From Kluyvera cryocrescens NBRC 102467 (lineage in GTDB: Bacteria > Pseudomonadota > Gammaproteobacteria > Enterobacterales > Enterobacteriaceae): a DNA stretch of 64,000 bases. The notes beneath the pieces are model-generated. The model was not told the DNA's origin, ran no database searches, and was given only the letters and a program-made list of their open reading frames with translations. The stretch covers positions 97,123 through 161,122 of the forward strand of contig NZ_BCTM01000004.1 in the NCBI RefSeq assembly GCF_001571285.1, in the 5' to 3' direction. A program made the translations under genes and the position numbers. Below are positions 26,568-35,282 of the stretch, one piece after another; the stretch's first letter is position 1, and each line of letters opens with the position of its first letter.

Positions 26568-27033
26568 GGTTCTTTCCTCTGGACAGGTTGTGTGATTACC
26601 GGAAAACCGTCCGCGTCACGGCGTTAACCCACGGCAGCGGCGTTCGAAGGTCACTATAGAGGCTGGCAAGTAAGGTGGAATTTAAATCCGAATAGATTAT
26701 GTAATTAGAATATTGCTCTGCCATTTAGCTATTTTTAGCGTTCTATTTATCTGTTTATGCTGTTTTGTTGAGGGGTATTTGGCGTTGCGTGTGGCGGTTT
26801 TTTAGCCGTTTGTCAAAGGGTTTAAGAATGTTGCTAAGTTGCTAAAAAATTAAGAAGATCAGGTGACGTGGCGCGAGGCTAACTGTGGGACGGCGCAAGT
26901 TTTGCCGCTGGAGCTAAACGCAAAAGATGCGGTTTTTGTCCGGCATAGGCAGTCAGGAAAATGGCCGCGCGCGGCGGATCACACTCCGACGTGCAGCGGC
27001 GCAGGTGGAACCTCAATCGAAGAGCGGGAATCA
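26568..27033. promoter_or_regulatory. Upstream region of the choline operon and fosA
   Basis: 466 bp between the divergent cmcA and fosA starts. The leader next to cmcA is GC-rich, and the stretch 26650-26870 is AT-rich and should hold the microcompartment promoter. TTGACA occurs on the minus strand near 26815, but I see no good -10 at 17 bp. GTTGCTAAGTTGCTAAA (about 26830) is a short direct repeat. No regulator gene for choline is encoded in the window. Confidence 0.45.
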
Positions 27034-27453
27034 ATGCTAAGTGGACTGAATCATCTTACCCTTGCCGTGAGCGATCTGCCGGCGAGCGTGGCGTTTTACC
27101 AGCAGCTTCCCGGAATGCGGTTACATGCCCGCTGGGACGGCGGCGCCTATCTTTCCTGCGGCGCGTTATGGCTGTGCCTGTCGCTCGACGCCCAGCGGCG
27201 AATAACCGCGCCGGAGGAGAGCGACTATACCCACTACGCCTTCAGCGTGGCGGCGGAACAGTTTGCTGAAGTCTGCGCCAAGCTTGCGGAAAACGGGGTC
27301 GTGGTGTGGAAGGCGAATCGCAGCGAAGGGGAGTCGTACTATTTTCTCGACCCGGACGGCCATAAGCTCGAACTGCACGTCGGCAGCCTCGCTCAGCGGC
27401 TGGCCGCCTGCCGGCAGCGGCCCTATGCCGGGATGGTGTTTTACGATGCGTGA
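27034..27453 (+). CDS. fosA: Fosfomycin resistance glutathione transferase FosA
   Basis: A 139-residue metalloenzyme of the vicinal oxygen chelate family. It adds glutathione to fosfomycin and opens the epoxide. The manganese ligands are His7 (GLNHLTLAV), His67 (DYTHYAF) and Glu113 (HKLELHVG). The phosphate-binding NRSEG and the YFLDPDGH motif are present. The protein closely resembles the chromosomal FosA of Klebsiella; no mobile element is nearby, so this looks intrinsic rather than acquired. I start at ATG 27034, which gives the family length; the 57-codon extension upstream has no family match. Confidence 0.95.
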   Translation: MLSGLNHLTLAVSDLPASVAFYQQLPGMRLHARWDGGAYLSCGALWLCLSLDAQRRITAPEESDYTHYAFSVAAEQFAEVCAKLAENGVVVWKANRSEGESYYFLDPDGHKLELHVGSLAQRLAACRQRPYAGMVFYDA

Positions 27454-27457
27454 GGCG

Positions 27458-27976
27458 TTATTCCAGCTTACTGCCGGATTTGAGGGTACAAATCCACAGC
27501 GGTGAGTTGATGGAGCTTAGCAAAATGGCTTTGTCGTTAAGCTTCTGCGCGTTTAAAAACAGCCCGTCGTGGCTGTCGGACATCTCGCGCATAAAGTAGT
27601 CGAAAATCACGTCCGGTGATTCATCAATCGACGAGGCGCTGGATTCCCATTTGTTGATGCGGTAGTGGCGCTCGGTGGCGGAGATGCGTTTGCTGCTGTA
27701 GGTGAATTTGACGTAGCGCTGGAGATAAAGCCAGCCGGCGGCAGAATCGGTATAGCCCTCCACCACCATCGACCCTTTGCCGTTCCCGCCGAAGGTGAAG
27801 TGGATATTGCCGTTCACGTTCTCTTTATTCATGTTTTCAAAGCGCATGATGGCTTTGGTGGAGCAGCTCATCGCGCCGTCATTTTCTGCGGGCAGCAAAC
27901 GCCAGGCACAAAATGCGCCAGCGGCGATAAACAGCAGCAGACAAAGGGCGAAGAAGGGACGCGGGGCAAGTCTCAT
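27458..27976 (-). CDS. FidL-like membrane protein
   Basis: A 172-residue protein with one N-terminal transmembrane helix (FFALCLLLFIAAGAFCAW) and a periplasmic domain with two Cys (AMSCSTK, WICTLK). It resembles the FidL-like proteins that enterobacteria encode beside CadC-like regulators. The start overlaps the regulator's stop by four bases (ATGA), so the two are probably a sensor pair. The gene ends 4 bp from the fosA stop, convergently. Molecular function is unknown. Confidence 0.7.
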   Translation of the reverse strand: MRLAPRPFFALCLLLFIAAGAFCAWRLLPAENDGAMSCSTKAIMRFENMNKENVNGNIHFTFGGNGKGSMVVEGYTDSAAGWLYLQRYVKFTYSSKRISATERHYRINKWESSASSIDESPDVIFDYFMREMSDSHDGLFLNAQKLNDKAILLSSINSPLWICTLKSGSKLE

Positions 27977-28779
27977 TGCGGCTTCCAGGAGTAGTAAAAG
28001 TAGTTATCGCAGTAGCTAAATGGGTTGTCTTCGTGCATCGCGCAGTGGGCGAGAAATACGCGGCCCAGGCCGTTGGTCTCGAGCCGGTCGCCGTAGAAAA
28101 ACAAAAAACGCTCGCCCGGCTTACACTCGACGTTTAGCCGTTGGCGCACGTTGTCGAAATTCTTGCCGTAGCCGCTGGCCGAACGCAGCATTTCATCGCT
28201 CGCCAGCAGTTCACACTGGCTATGCGTTATCTGCGTCAGGCGGATCGGCCGCGATTCGCCGCTCCCCACCAGGCTAAACGCCACCAGCAGCAGGGCGATG
28301 GTCAATAAACAGGCACCGGCGATGTACCAGCACATGCCGCGCGCATGCGGCGTTTGCGCGGGCGGCGTTGCGGCTTCCAGCGCTTGCGGCTCAGAAGCGG
28401 CGCGCTCTGCTTCGTTGACAATGGGTTCCTGTGCCGCGACAGGGGATTCATCCATCGGCTGGATAACCACATCGGGGTTAAGCTGCAAATAACCGCGCGA
28501 GACGGTGACGATAATATTGTCGATACCGTAGTGGCGACAGGTTTTGCGCAGCATGCTCAGATACTGGTTAAGGTTGCTGTTGGATGAGGTTAATCCATTG
28601 TCATCCCAGACTTTTTTCAGTACTTCATCACGACTGATGATGCCGGTGTTGCGCAGAAAATAATTGAGCAGGGCGCTGGCGGTGATCGACAGTTGGCTAT
28701 CCGGCTCATCGCTTTGCGGCAGCGTGAGCGTGCCGTCGGTGGCATCGTAAATAAAACGGGCATTGATGTTGTAGCGCAT
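27973..28779 (-). CDS. CadC/ToxR-type transmembrane winged-helix regulator
   Basis: A 268-residue one-component regulator. The N-terminal OmpR-type DNA-binding wing covers about residues 1-100 (SNLNQYLSMLRKTCRHYGID, VSRGYLQL). A Pro/Ala/Glu-rich linker leads to a membrane helix (WYIAGACLLTIALLLVAFSLV), and a periplasmic domain with four Cys follows. Such proteins bind DNA from the membrane in response to an external signal. I chose ATG 28779 (GAGG 5 bases upstream) over a GTG at 28803 that overlaps the TetR gene. It forms an operon with the TetR gene upstream and the FidL-like gene downstream. Targets are not known. Confidence 0.8.
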   Translation of the reverse strand: MRYNINARFIYDATDGTLTLPQSDEPDSQLSITASALLNYFLRNTGIISRDEVLKKVWDDNGLTSSNSNLNQYLSMLRKTCRHYGIDNIIVTVSRGYLQLNPDVVIQPMDESPVAAQEPIVNEAERAASEPQALEAATPPAQTPHARGMCWYIAGACLLTIALLLVAFSLVGSGESRPIRLTQITHSQCELLASDEMLRSASGYGKNFDNVRQRLNVECKPGERFLFFYGDRLETNGLGRVFLAHCAMHEDNPFSYCDNYFYYSWKPQ

Positions 28780-28799
28780 CGCGGCCTCAGCAGTGGGCT

Positions 28800-29378
28800 T
28801 CACGCGGGAAGCGTCATCTTATTAAGAGAGGCAACCAGCGTCCGGCGATGTTCCGCGTTCATGGTTATCCCTTCCGTCAACTCAGACAGCCAGATACCGT
28901 CTGCGGTATAGCGCACCAGCGTGCCGATTGGGCTGTTATCCAGTTCATCGCCGCGCGCCAGGTGATCCAGCATCCAGTCACGCCAGCATTTTCGCAGCAC
29001 CGGTTCGTCGGGCATCGCCAGCGACAGCACCATCAGCTGACGGCTTTCATGGGTATCCGTCAGGTCGGCAAGGTAGTTCAGATAGGCGCGGGTAAATCGC
29101 CCGTAGCTGACGTTGTCCTGCTGCATCAGCGCGGTGATCGCTTCTTCCATAATTGCCAGCAGTCGGGCAAAAAGGGCAAATATCAGCGCCTGCTTATTGG
29201 GGAAGTGGTGGATTAGCCCCCCTTTACTGACGCCCGCCTCGCGGGCCACGGCGTTCAGCGACAGGGCGGCGATACCATCACGACCGGCAATCATCGCCGC
29301 TGACTCCAGCAGCTGCTGGTGTAAGCGGACCGGGTCTTTTTTGCGGTGCTGCACTTCGGTATTCATGTGGTGAATCAT
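28800..29378 (-). CDS. TetR/AcrR-family repressor
   Basis: A 192-residue regulator. The helix-turn-helix lies at about 30-65 (LNAVAREAGVSKGGLIHHF), with the family PNKQAL just after it. The ligand domain has Trp-rich C-terminal helices (CWRDWMLDHL, ADGIWLSEL). A 20-bp palindrome covers the start codon, a strong sign of autorepression. An internal ATG at 29366 is possible, but neither start has a clear ribosome site. It heads the TetR / CadC-like / FidL-like operon. Confidence 0.85.
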   Translation of the reverse strand: MIHHMNTEVQHRKKDPVRLHQQLLESAAMIAGRDGIAALSLNAVAREAGVSKGGLIHHFPNKQALIFALFARLLAIMEEAITALMQQDNVSYGRFTRAYLNYLADLTDTHESRQLMVLSLAMPDEPVLRKCWRDWMLDHLARGDELDNSPIGTLVRYTADGIWLSELTEGITMNAEHRRTLVASLNKMTLPA

Positions 29379-29395
29379 ACCGACCAGACGGTATG
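29376..29395. promoter_or_regulatory. Predicted operator of the TetR-family repressor
   Basis: CATACCG-ACCAGA-CGGTATG: perfect 7-bp arms with a 6-nt spacer, overlapping the start codon of the TetR gene. The size and symmetry suit a TetR dimer and predict autoregulation. Confidence 0.7.
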
Positions 29396-29720
29396 TAGAT
29401 TTTTGATAGCGATCAAAGGCATGAGGATGTCCTTATCATGAATATGGTTAATGCGTGGCGGGTCACAAATTGTCGTATAAATAGGGGGATGTACTGAAGT
29501 ATTTCGGCAATGCAGGCCGAAGAGATGAAAAATGACGCAGTCGCGACATTTATATCCATAACCTGTTGTGGGCGAAATTCTCACCGATTCATCGTTCTTT
29601 AACGGCGCGGAGACCTGCTATTTATAACAGGGCAGATGCAATAGAAAATTATTCGATATTGGGTGATGTCGTGGCATGGTAGAGGGTGAGTAGTCATAAG
29701 AATAATGAGAGGCTTAAGTA
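29396..29720. other. Intergenic, 325 bp, divergent promoters
   Basis: Between the TetR operon and the PhzF-family gene. It contains a small hairpin (TTCGGC / GCCGAA, 29503-29521) and AT-rich sequence near 29640. No gene supported. Confidence 0.4.
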
Positions 29721-30512
29721 ATGAAAGAAATTGATTTTTATATGGTCGATGCCTTCACCTCCGACACCTTTGGTGGTAATGCTGCGGCAGTCTGCCCGCT
29801 CATCGAGTGGCTGCCTGATGCGACATTATTAAAGATGGCGCAGCAGCATAACCAGTCGGAAACGGCGTTTTTTGTGACTACCGACAGCGGTTTTGAGCTG
29901 CGTTGGTTCACCACCCAGGGGGAAATTAACCTCTGCGGCCATGCGACCCTTGCCGCCGCCCACGTGATTTTTGAATACCTCGATTATCCGGACGCCACGG
30001 TTCGCTTCGACACCCGCTTTGTCGGCCCACTGGCGGTGACGCGCAGCGGCGACTGGTTAACGCTCGATTTCCCGGCATGGCGCACCGAGCCCGTTACGCC
30101 ACCGGCTCTACTGCTGGAGGCGCTGGGCATCACGCAATATAAAGAGGTGCGCGCGGCGCGGGATTATATGGTGGTGCTGGAGACTCAGCAGCAGGTTGAA
30201 GCCGCCAGCCCGGATATCCACGGCATGCAACCGCTGGGTAAAATGGTCTGCATTACTGCTCCGGGTGAAGGAGACTATGATTTTGTTAGCCGCTTCTTCT
30301 GCCCAGGAGAGGCCGTCGCCGAAGACCCGGTCACCGGTTCGGCGCACAGCATGCTGATCCCCTACTGGGCGGAAAAACTCAACAAAACGCAAATGCTGGC
30401 GAGGCAGGTCTCCGCCCGTGGCGGCGATCTCCGCTGCCAGCTGCTGGGCGAACGGGTGCATATTGGTGGCCAGGCAACGACCTATTTGATTGGCAAAGTG
30501 TTGTTGCGGTAG
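29721..30512 (+). CDS. PhzF-family isomerase (YddE-like)
   Basis: A 263-residue protein of the phenazine biosynthesis PhzF / YddE family, a two-lobed diaminopimelate-epimerase fold. The catalytic Glu47 is in HNQSETAF, with GHATLAAAH at 73-81 and DPVTGSAHSML in the second lobe. No phenazine genes are nearby, so it is one of the common enterobacterial members with unknown substrate. It is a single-gene unit followed by a stem-loop. Confidence 0.9.
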   Translation: MKEIDFYMVDAFTSDTFGGNAAAVCPLIEWLPDATLLKMAQQHNQSETAFFVTTDSGFELRWFTTQGEINLCGHATLAAAHVIFEYLDYPDATVRFDTRFVGPLAVTRSGDWLTLDFPAWRTEPVTPPALLLEALGITQYKEVRAARDYMVVLETQQQVEAASPDIHGMQPLGKMVCITAPGEGDYDFVSRFFCPGEAVAEDPVTGSAHSMLIPYWAEKLNKTQMLARQVSARGGDLRCQLLGERVHIGGQATTYLIGKVLLR

Positions 30513-30523
30513 GTGAGGGAAAG

Positions 30524-30558
30524 GTTGGTCTCAGCGCTAGTTGAAGTGGGAGACCAAC
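30524..30558 (+). terminator. Stem-loop after the PhzF-family gene
   Basis: GTTGGTCTC and GAGACCAAC form a 9-bp stem with a 17-nt loop, followed by TTTCT, starting 12 bases after the stop codon. Confidence 0.55.
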
Positions 30559-30837
30559 TTTCTAATGTGTTGAAGGGCTGTTAGGTGCCAACAGCAGACG
30601 AAAGCGTTTCAGAAAAAGTCGAAGTTATTTCAAATATAAGACTGGCTCGACTACCGGGGCGGGGCTATCTCTGTTCGTTACCTAAGTTTATTAATAAACA
30701 ATTCTAAAGATTACATTTTTGTAACTTTAACTATCCTTAAAAGGCATTGGTCCTATTCAGTGCCAGCCGAGGATATGCTTCAGGTTTTATAAGACATATA
30801 CCGCTGGCCTTTCCGCCTACTCATTCAGGAAAGTCTT

Positions 30838-32316
30838 ATGAAAGTTCACGTCATAGCATCCGCTGTCTTGCTGGCACTGACATTCTCGCCGCCTATTTAC
30901 GCAACTGATGCCCCCCTTTCGCCATTGATGAAACAACTCAATAACGGCAACTGGTTGGCTCAGGATGAGGCACAGTCGCTCAGCGACGAATTGTATTATC
31001 AGGATGCTATCCAGGCATATATTCAAACGTTACCCCTGCTGAATACCATTGGTTTACGTGATGGTTCTGAAGCTGCATTTGGGAAAGGCTATAATGTTCT
31101 GCCTATCTGGAAAGAGCGTATGGACAGCCGTGCGGTAGTGCCAACGCCGAACGGTGACGTAATCTATTCGATGAGTTACCTGGATCTTAAAGAAACGGGC
31201 CCGCTGGTCATCAAAGCGCCGCCGAACGTTATCGGCATGTTTACCGACTTCTTCCAAAAAACGATTACCGACGTTGGCGCGATTGGACCGGACCGTGCGC
31301 GTGGCGGACTCTATCTGTTGCTGCCGCCGGACTATGAAGGGCCAGTACCGCAGGGTTACTACGCATTCAAATCATCGACCTACAATGTATTCCTCTTTTT
31401 CCGAACCATCATGGGTAAAGGCGATGGCAAACCCGATCCGGTTCCGGCGGTGAAAAATGCCGAGACCACGCGCGTTTATCCGCTGTGGGATGTCGAAAAA
31501 GAAGTCAAGCCGATGCAGTTCCCGGATGCCAGCGGTAAGCGCGTCAATATGATGTATCCGACGGACGCCAGCTACTGGAAAAAGGTGAAAGACTTTGTGG
31601 ATTACGAGCCGTTGACGGCGATCCCTGACGCAACCCGCAGCGCATTGTTGAGCATCGGGATTGTCAAAGGCAAACCATTCGCACCTACCGCTAAACAGCA
31701 GGAGATGTTGAAGAAGGCGGTTGAAGCGGCGCCGCGCATGATCCTCGCTCGTCGTCAGGTTGGCCGCGACGACCAACGCCAGCTTTACTACAAAGATCGT
31801 CAGTGGGAAACGTCATGGGCAGGTGCTACCGCCGAGTGGATGCAATACGGTACGCTGGATGCAAACCAGCGCGCGGCATTCTTCCAGATTGCATACTCCA
31901 GTGCCGCTGCAATGGTGATGCACACCACAGGGGCGGGTTCCAAATATCCATTCGCCACGAAAGACAATACCGGCAAATTCCTCGACGGCAGCAACACCTA
32001 CAAATTGCACCTACCGCCAAACCCACCGGCCGCGCTGTTCTGGGCCGTTACTGCCTATAACATTACCGATGGCACCATGCCTGAAACCGATCAACTGCTG
32101 CCTTCGACCAATGGTTATTACAACATTCCTAAAAATCAGGATGGCTCTATCGATCTGTGGTTTGGGCCGAACAAACCTGAAGGCGTGGCGGACAGTGCGT
32201 TTATTAAAACGGTGTCCGGACGGAATTTCCTCGTTGCATTACGCCTTTATGGTACAGAAGACGGTTTCTATGACCAGACCTGGGTACCGGATGATTTGGT
32301 TCAGACTAATAAATAA
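30838..32316 (+). CDS. Periplasmic DUF1254/DUF1214 protein, copy 1
   Basis: A 492-residue secreted protein. The signal peptide (cut near IYA-TD) is followed by a DUF1254 domain (about 50-190, with DVIYSMSYLDLKETGPLVI) and a C-terminal DUF1214 domain (about 370-480, ending GTEDGFYDQTWVPDDLV). The family is widespread and has no established biochemical role. The second copy starts 14 bp downstream; the two are similar in domain order but well diverged. The upstream 280 bp are AT-rich and should hold the promoter. Confidence 0.85.
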   Translation: MKVHVIASAVLLALTFSPPIYATDAPLSPLMKQLNNGNWLAQDEAQSLSDELYYQDAIQAYIQTLPLLNTIGLRDGSEAAFGKGYNVLPIWKERMDSRAVVPTPNGDVIYSMSYLDLKETGPLVIKAPPNVIGMFTDFFQKTITDVGAIGPDRARGGLYLLLPPDYEGPVPQGYYAFKSSTYNVFLFFRTIMGKGDGKPDPVPAVKNAETTRVYPLWDVEKEVKPMQFPDASGKRVNMMYPTDASYWKKVKDFVDYEPLTAIPDATRSALLSIGIVKGKPFAPTAKQQEMLKKAVEAAPRMILARRQVGRDDQRQLYYKDRQWETSWAGATAEWMQYGTLDANQRAAFFQIAYSSAAAMVMHTTGAGSKYPFATKDNTGKFLDGSNTYKLHLPPNPPAALFWAVTAYNITDGTMPETDQLLPSTNGYYNIPKNQDGSIDLWFGPNKPEGVADSAFIKTVSGRNFLVALRLYGTEDGFYDQTWVPDDLVQTNK

Positions 32317-32330
32317 TAGCGAGATATAAG

Positions 32331-33794
32331 ATGAAAGTGAGATACCTGGCTTTATTTACCGCTTTGACAGTAAGTGCGGGGGCGTTTGCACAAAGCGCAC
32401 CTCTGACTATCCCGCATCCGACCAAGTTTGACGAGCTAGCGCAGCCGTCAGCCGATGTCACCATGCCTGAAGCATATGTCAAGGCAATAGCACAGCAGGC
32501 CTACATCTGGGGCTGGCCGATGGTGAACCAGTTCAACCGCCGTGAAACTATCACGAAGGCACCTTACCCGGCGCTTAACGGCGGAATGGTGCCGGTTGCC
32601 CCGATGGGGCAGCTCAGTATGCTCACCGACTACATCAAGCCAGAAGAGACCTTCGTGACCTGCCCAAACCAGGATGTGGCCTACGGCCTTGGCTTCTTTG
32701 AGCTGGAAAAAGGGCCGATCGTGATTCAGGTACCTGATTTCGGCGATCGTTTCTGGGTATATGCCATTTATGATGCCCGTACCAATCAGATTGGTAATGT
32801 CGGTAAACCTTACGGAACCAAGCCGGGCTTTTACCTGCTGGTGGGGCCAGACTGGAAAGGGGAAACGCCAAAAGGCATTAACGGTGTCATTCGCTCCTCT
32901 ACCGAAATGGCGAACATAATCCCGCGTATCCAAATGGACGATACCCCGGAGGACCGCAAAGCGATTCAGGCTCCTATCAAAGAGGTGATGACCTATCCGC
33001 TTAGCCAGTTCGATGGGAAGATGAAATCCTATGAATATTCCAAAATACCGGCTATTGGTGATAAACCAGACGCCAGCTCAGGCGAAACCAAATGGGTCAT
33101 TCCGGAAAAATTCTTCGATCAGTTTGCCAACGTGCTGAATAAAGTTCCGCCGCTGCCGGGTGAAGAGGCGATGTATGCTCAGTTCCGTCACCTGGTTGAA
33201 GCCGGTAAGAAGAACCCGGACATTCGCAAATGGATGGATGAAACCGCCGTTGAAACCGACAAAACGGTAATTTCTGAGTTCTTCAAATGGAAAAATAACG
33301 GCGTTCCGGCGGGTAATGGCTGGAACCGTTCGAAGCATAACGCGGAGTTTGGCGTCGATTACTACAACCGTACCGGTACGGCAAAATCGAATATGTTCGA
33401 CAATAAACCGAACGAAACCCAGTATTTCTACACGGATGATGATGCAGCGGGTACGCAGCTCTCGGGTGATAAGAGCTACACCGTCACCTTCCCGAAAGGT
33501 GAACTGCCGCCGGTGAAGGGCTTCTGGTCATTGACGCTGTATAACAGCAAACATCTGTTCAGCCCTAATGAGCTTAACCGCTATTCATTGGGGACCAAAA
33601 ACAAGAATCTGAAGTTTAACGATGATGGTTCTCTGACGCTTTATGTCAGCAAAACCCGTCCTGCGGAAGACAAAATTAACAACTGGCTGCCAGCGCCTGA
33701 TGGCACCTTCTCACTCTACATTCGCGCATACTGGGGTGAGAAATCGATAATTGACGGAACCTGGCAGCCGCCAAAAATTGAAACTGCAAAATAA
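32331..33794 (+). CDS. Periplasmic DUF1254/DUF1214 protein, copy 2
   Basis: A 487-residue secreted protein with a signal peptide (cut near AFA-QS). Domain order matches copy 1: DUF1254 (with ETFVTCPNQDVAYGLGFFEL), then DUF1214 (PPVKGFWSLTLYNSKHLF). Copy 2 has an additional Trp-rich start to DUF1254 (AYIWGWPMVNQFNRR), which copy 1 lacks, so the two may have different partners. The co-transcribed pair suggests a heteromeric or sequential role. A clear intrinsic terminator follows. Confidence 0.85.
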   Translation: MKVRYLALFTALTVSAGAFAQSAPLTIPHPTKFDELAQPSADVTMPEAYVKAIAQQAYIWGWPMVNQFNRRETITKAPYPALNGGMVPVAPMGQLSMLTDYIKPEETFVTCPNQDVAYGLGFFELEKGPIVIQVPDFGDRFWVYAIYDARTNQIGNVGKPYGTKPGFYLLVGPDWKGETPKGINGVIRSSTEMANIIPRIQMDDTPEDRKAIQAPIKEVMTYPLSQFDGKMKSYEYSKIPAIGDKPDASSGETKWVIPEKFFDQFANVLNKVPPLPGEEAMYAQFRHLVEAGKKNPDIRKWMDETAVETDKTVISEFFKWKNNGVPAGNGWNRSKHNAEFGVDYYNRTGTAKSNMFDNKPNETQYFYTDDDAAGTQLSGDKSYTVTFPKGELPPVKGFWSLTLYNSKHLFSPNELNRYSLGTKNKNLKFNDDGSLTLYVSKTRPAEDKINNWLPAPDGTFSLYIRAYWGEKSIIDGTWQPPKIETAK

Positions 33795-33805
33795 GCAAAC
33801 CAAGT

Positions 33806-33836
33806 AGCCCTCTGTTTCTGACCGAGGGCTTTTTTC
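33806..33836 (+). terminator. Intrinsic terminator of the DUF1254 operon
   Basis: AGCCCTC and GAGGGCT form a 7-bp stem with an 11-nt loop, directly followed by TTTTTTC. It begins 12 bases after the second stop codon. Confidence 0.88.
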
Positions 33837-33945
33837 TAACGTTTATGGCCGTCGATTTTTCGCTCACAGCGGCCCCCCAGGAATTAAAAGCAGAAAAACA
33901 CCCCAACACAATTCTGCACGGTGAAGAGTCGCTCATCGTTAACGT

Positions 33946-34190
33946 TCATATTTTCAATATATCAATGACTATCCACAGGGCGGGGGAGATGTTGCGATGA
34001 GAATAATAGAGAAACAATCCTTCCATTCGCGGGCTGTTACGCTGCAACACTCTGATAAGCTTACCGTGCTCTGAACCATCTGTGACCCGTTCCACAGGGG
34101 CATAGGCTAACCCGAAGCCCAGCCGGGCTGCTTACAGGTGAGCTGCAAAAGGGCGCGCATCGCCTGATAGCGTCTGGTGGATACCCGATG
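33946..34190 (-). pseudogene. LysR-family regulator remnant (3' end only)
   Basis: Read on the minus strand, the frame ending at TGA 33946 gives GFGLAYAPVERVTDGSEHGK and then RVLQRNSPRMEGLFLYYSHR, followed by NISPALWIVIDILKI. That is the typical C-terminal end of a LysR effector domain. A TAA interrupts the same frame just before AARLGFGLAYAP, and upstream of it only weak LysR-like sequence remains. No helix-turn-helix is found, so the 5' two-thirds has been lost. The left limit is certain; the right limit is approximate. It may once have controlled the desaturase/PhnD-like operon beside it. Confidence 0.7.
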
Positions 34191-34310
34191 TTGCAGCGGC
34201 GCAGCCCCTGTTTTTCTGGCAAAGCATAGCGATTTAAATTCTTTGTTATTTCAGGCGTTATCCCGGATCTTCATACCCTATATTCACTGGCGGAAAGGGC
34301 GTCTGAAGGA

Positions 34311-35282
34311 ATGGGTAAACGAAACTCCCTCTATTTGCACCAACAGCAACGAGAACATATTCACCAGCTTTCAACCAGCATCCTGTGGCGCAGCGAACTC
34401 CCGACCTGGATAATCATGGTAGCCATTTATGGCGGCTGGTTTGCGACCCTGGTGAACTGGCAGGCGTTGGGGTTATATCCCGCCACCGTGCTGCTTATCG
34501 GCTTTACCGCCTGGTACATGTCGCTACAGCATGAGTTGATCCACGGACATCCCACCCGATATCCCCGGCTGAACCAGCTTTTTGGCACACTGCCGCTGGC
34601 GGTCTGGTATCCGTATGGCCTGTACCGCGACTCCCATCTGGCGCATCACCGTAATGATCATCTAACCGTCCCGGTGGACGATCCTGAGTCTTATTACTTT
34701 AGCGATGAAAGTTGGGCGCGGTTTCGGCCGTGGCAGAAGCGGGTGATTCATCTGCGTAACACCTTTATCGGACGGCTGTTGCTGGCGCCGCTGATAGATA
34801 TTGTGCAGACGCTGGGCAGCGCCTGGGCCGCGTTTCGCCGCGTACAGGTTGCCGCCATGCTGATGTGGGTCATCCACGGGGCCTTACTCGCCGTGCTTTT
34901 TGGCTGGATGTCGCACCTTGGCTTCTCCCCGCTGTGGTTTGTTCTGGCGGTGAGTTACCCCGCGCTGGCGCTGACCAAAGTGCGATCTTTTTTTGAGCAT
35001 CGGGCGGCGGACGATCCGCTGGCGCGTTCGGTCATCAACGAGGCCGGGCTGTTCTGGCGGGTCCTGTTTTTGAATCTTAACTATCATTCTGTACATCACG
35101 ATCTGCCGGGTGTGCCCTGGTATGGGCTGAAGGCCGTTTACCTGCACAACCGCGATGCCTATCAGCAGCGCAACCACGGTTTTCTGGTGAAGGGATACGG
35201 TGAATGGTTACGCCATTTCTGGGGGAAACCGGTGGATGTGACGGTGCATCCGGGGAGTTATAAAGGAGAAGGTCATGAGTGA
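34311..35282 (+). CDS. Membrane fatty acid desaturase/hydroxylase family protein
   Basis: A 323-residue di-iron membrane enzyme. The three histidine boxes are present: HELIHGH (about 74-80), HLAHHR (about 109-114) and HSVHHD (about 260-265). Hydrophobic segments fit four membrane passes. Members oxidise lipids or small hydrophobic substrates. The family is broad and the substrate unknown. The ribosome site is odd: AAGGA abuts the ATG without a spacer, so the true start could be slightly downstream. The end overlaps the PhnD-like gene by 8 bases, implying a shared transcript. Confidence 0.82.
   Translation: MGKRNSLYLHQQQREHIHQLSTSILWRSELPTWIIMVAIYGGWFATLVNWQALGLYPATVLLIGFTAWYMSLQHELIHGHPTRYPRLNQLFGTLPLAVWYPYGLYRDSHLAHHRNDHLTVPVDDPESYYFSDESWARFRPWQKRVIHLRNTFIGRLLLAPLIDIVQTLGSAWAAFRRVQVAAMLMWVIHGALLAVLFGWMSHLGFSPLWFVLAVSYPALALTKVRSFFEHRAADDPLARSVINEAGLFWRVLFLNLNYHSVHHDLPGVPWYGLKAVYLHNRDAYQQRNHGFLVKGYGEWLRHFWGKPVDVTVHPGSYKGEGHE

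Noticed and set aside
27034..27453. fosA as an acquired resistance gene
   Set aside because: No insertion sequence or integron is nearby and composition matches the neighbours; it looks like the intrinsic chromosomal copy.
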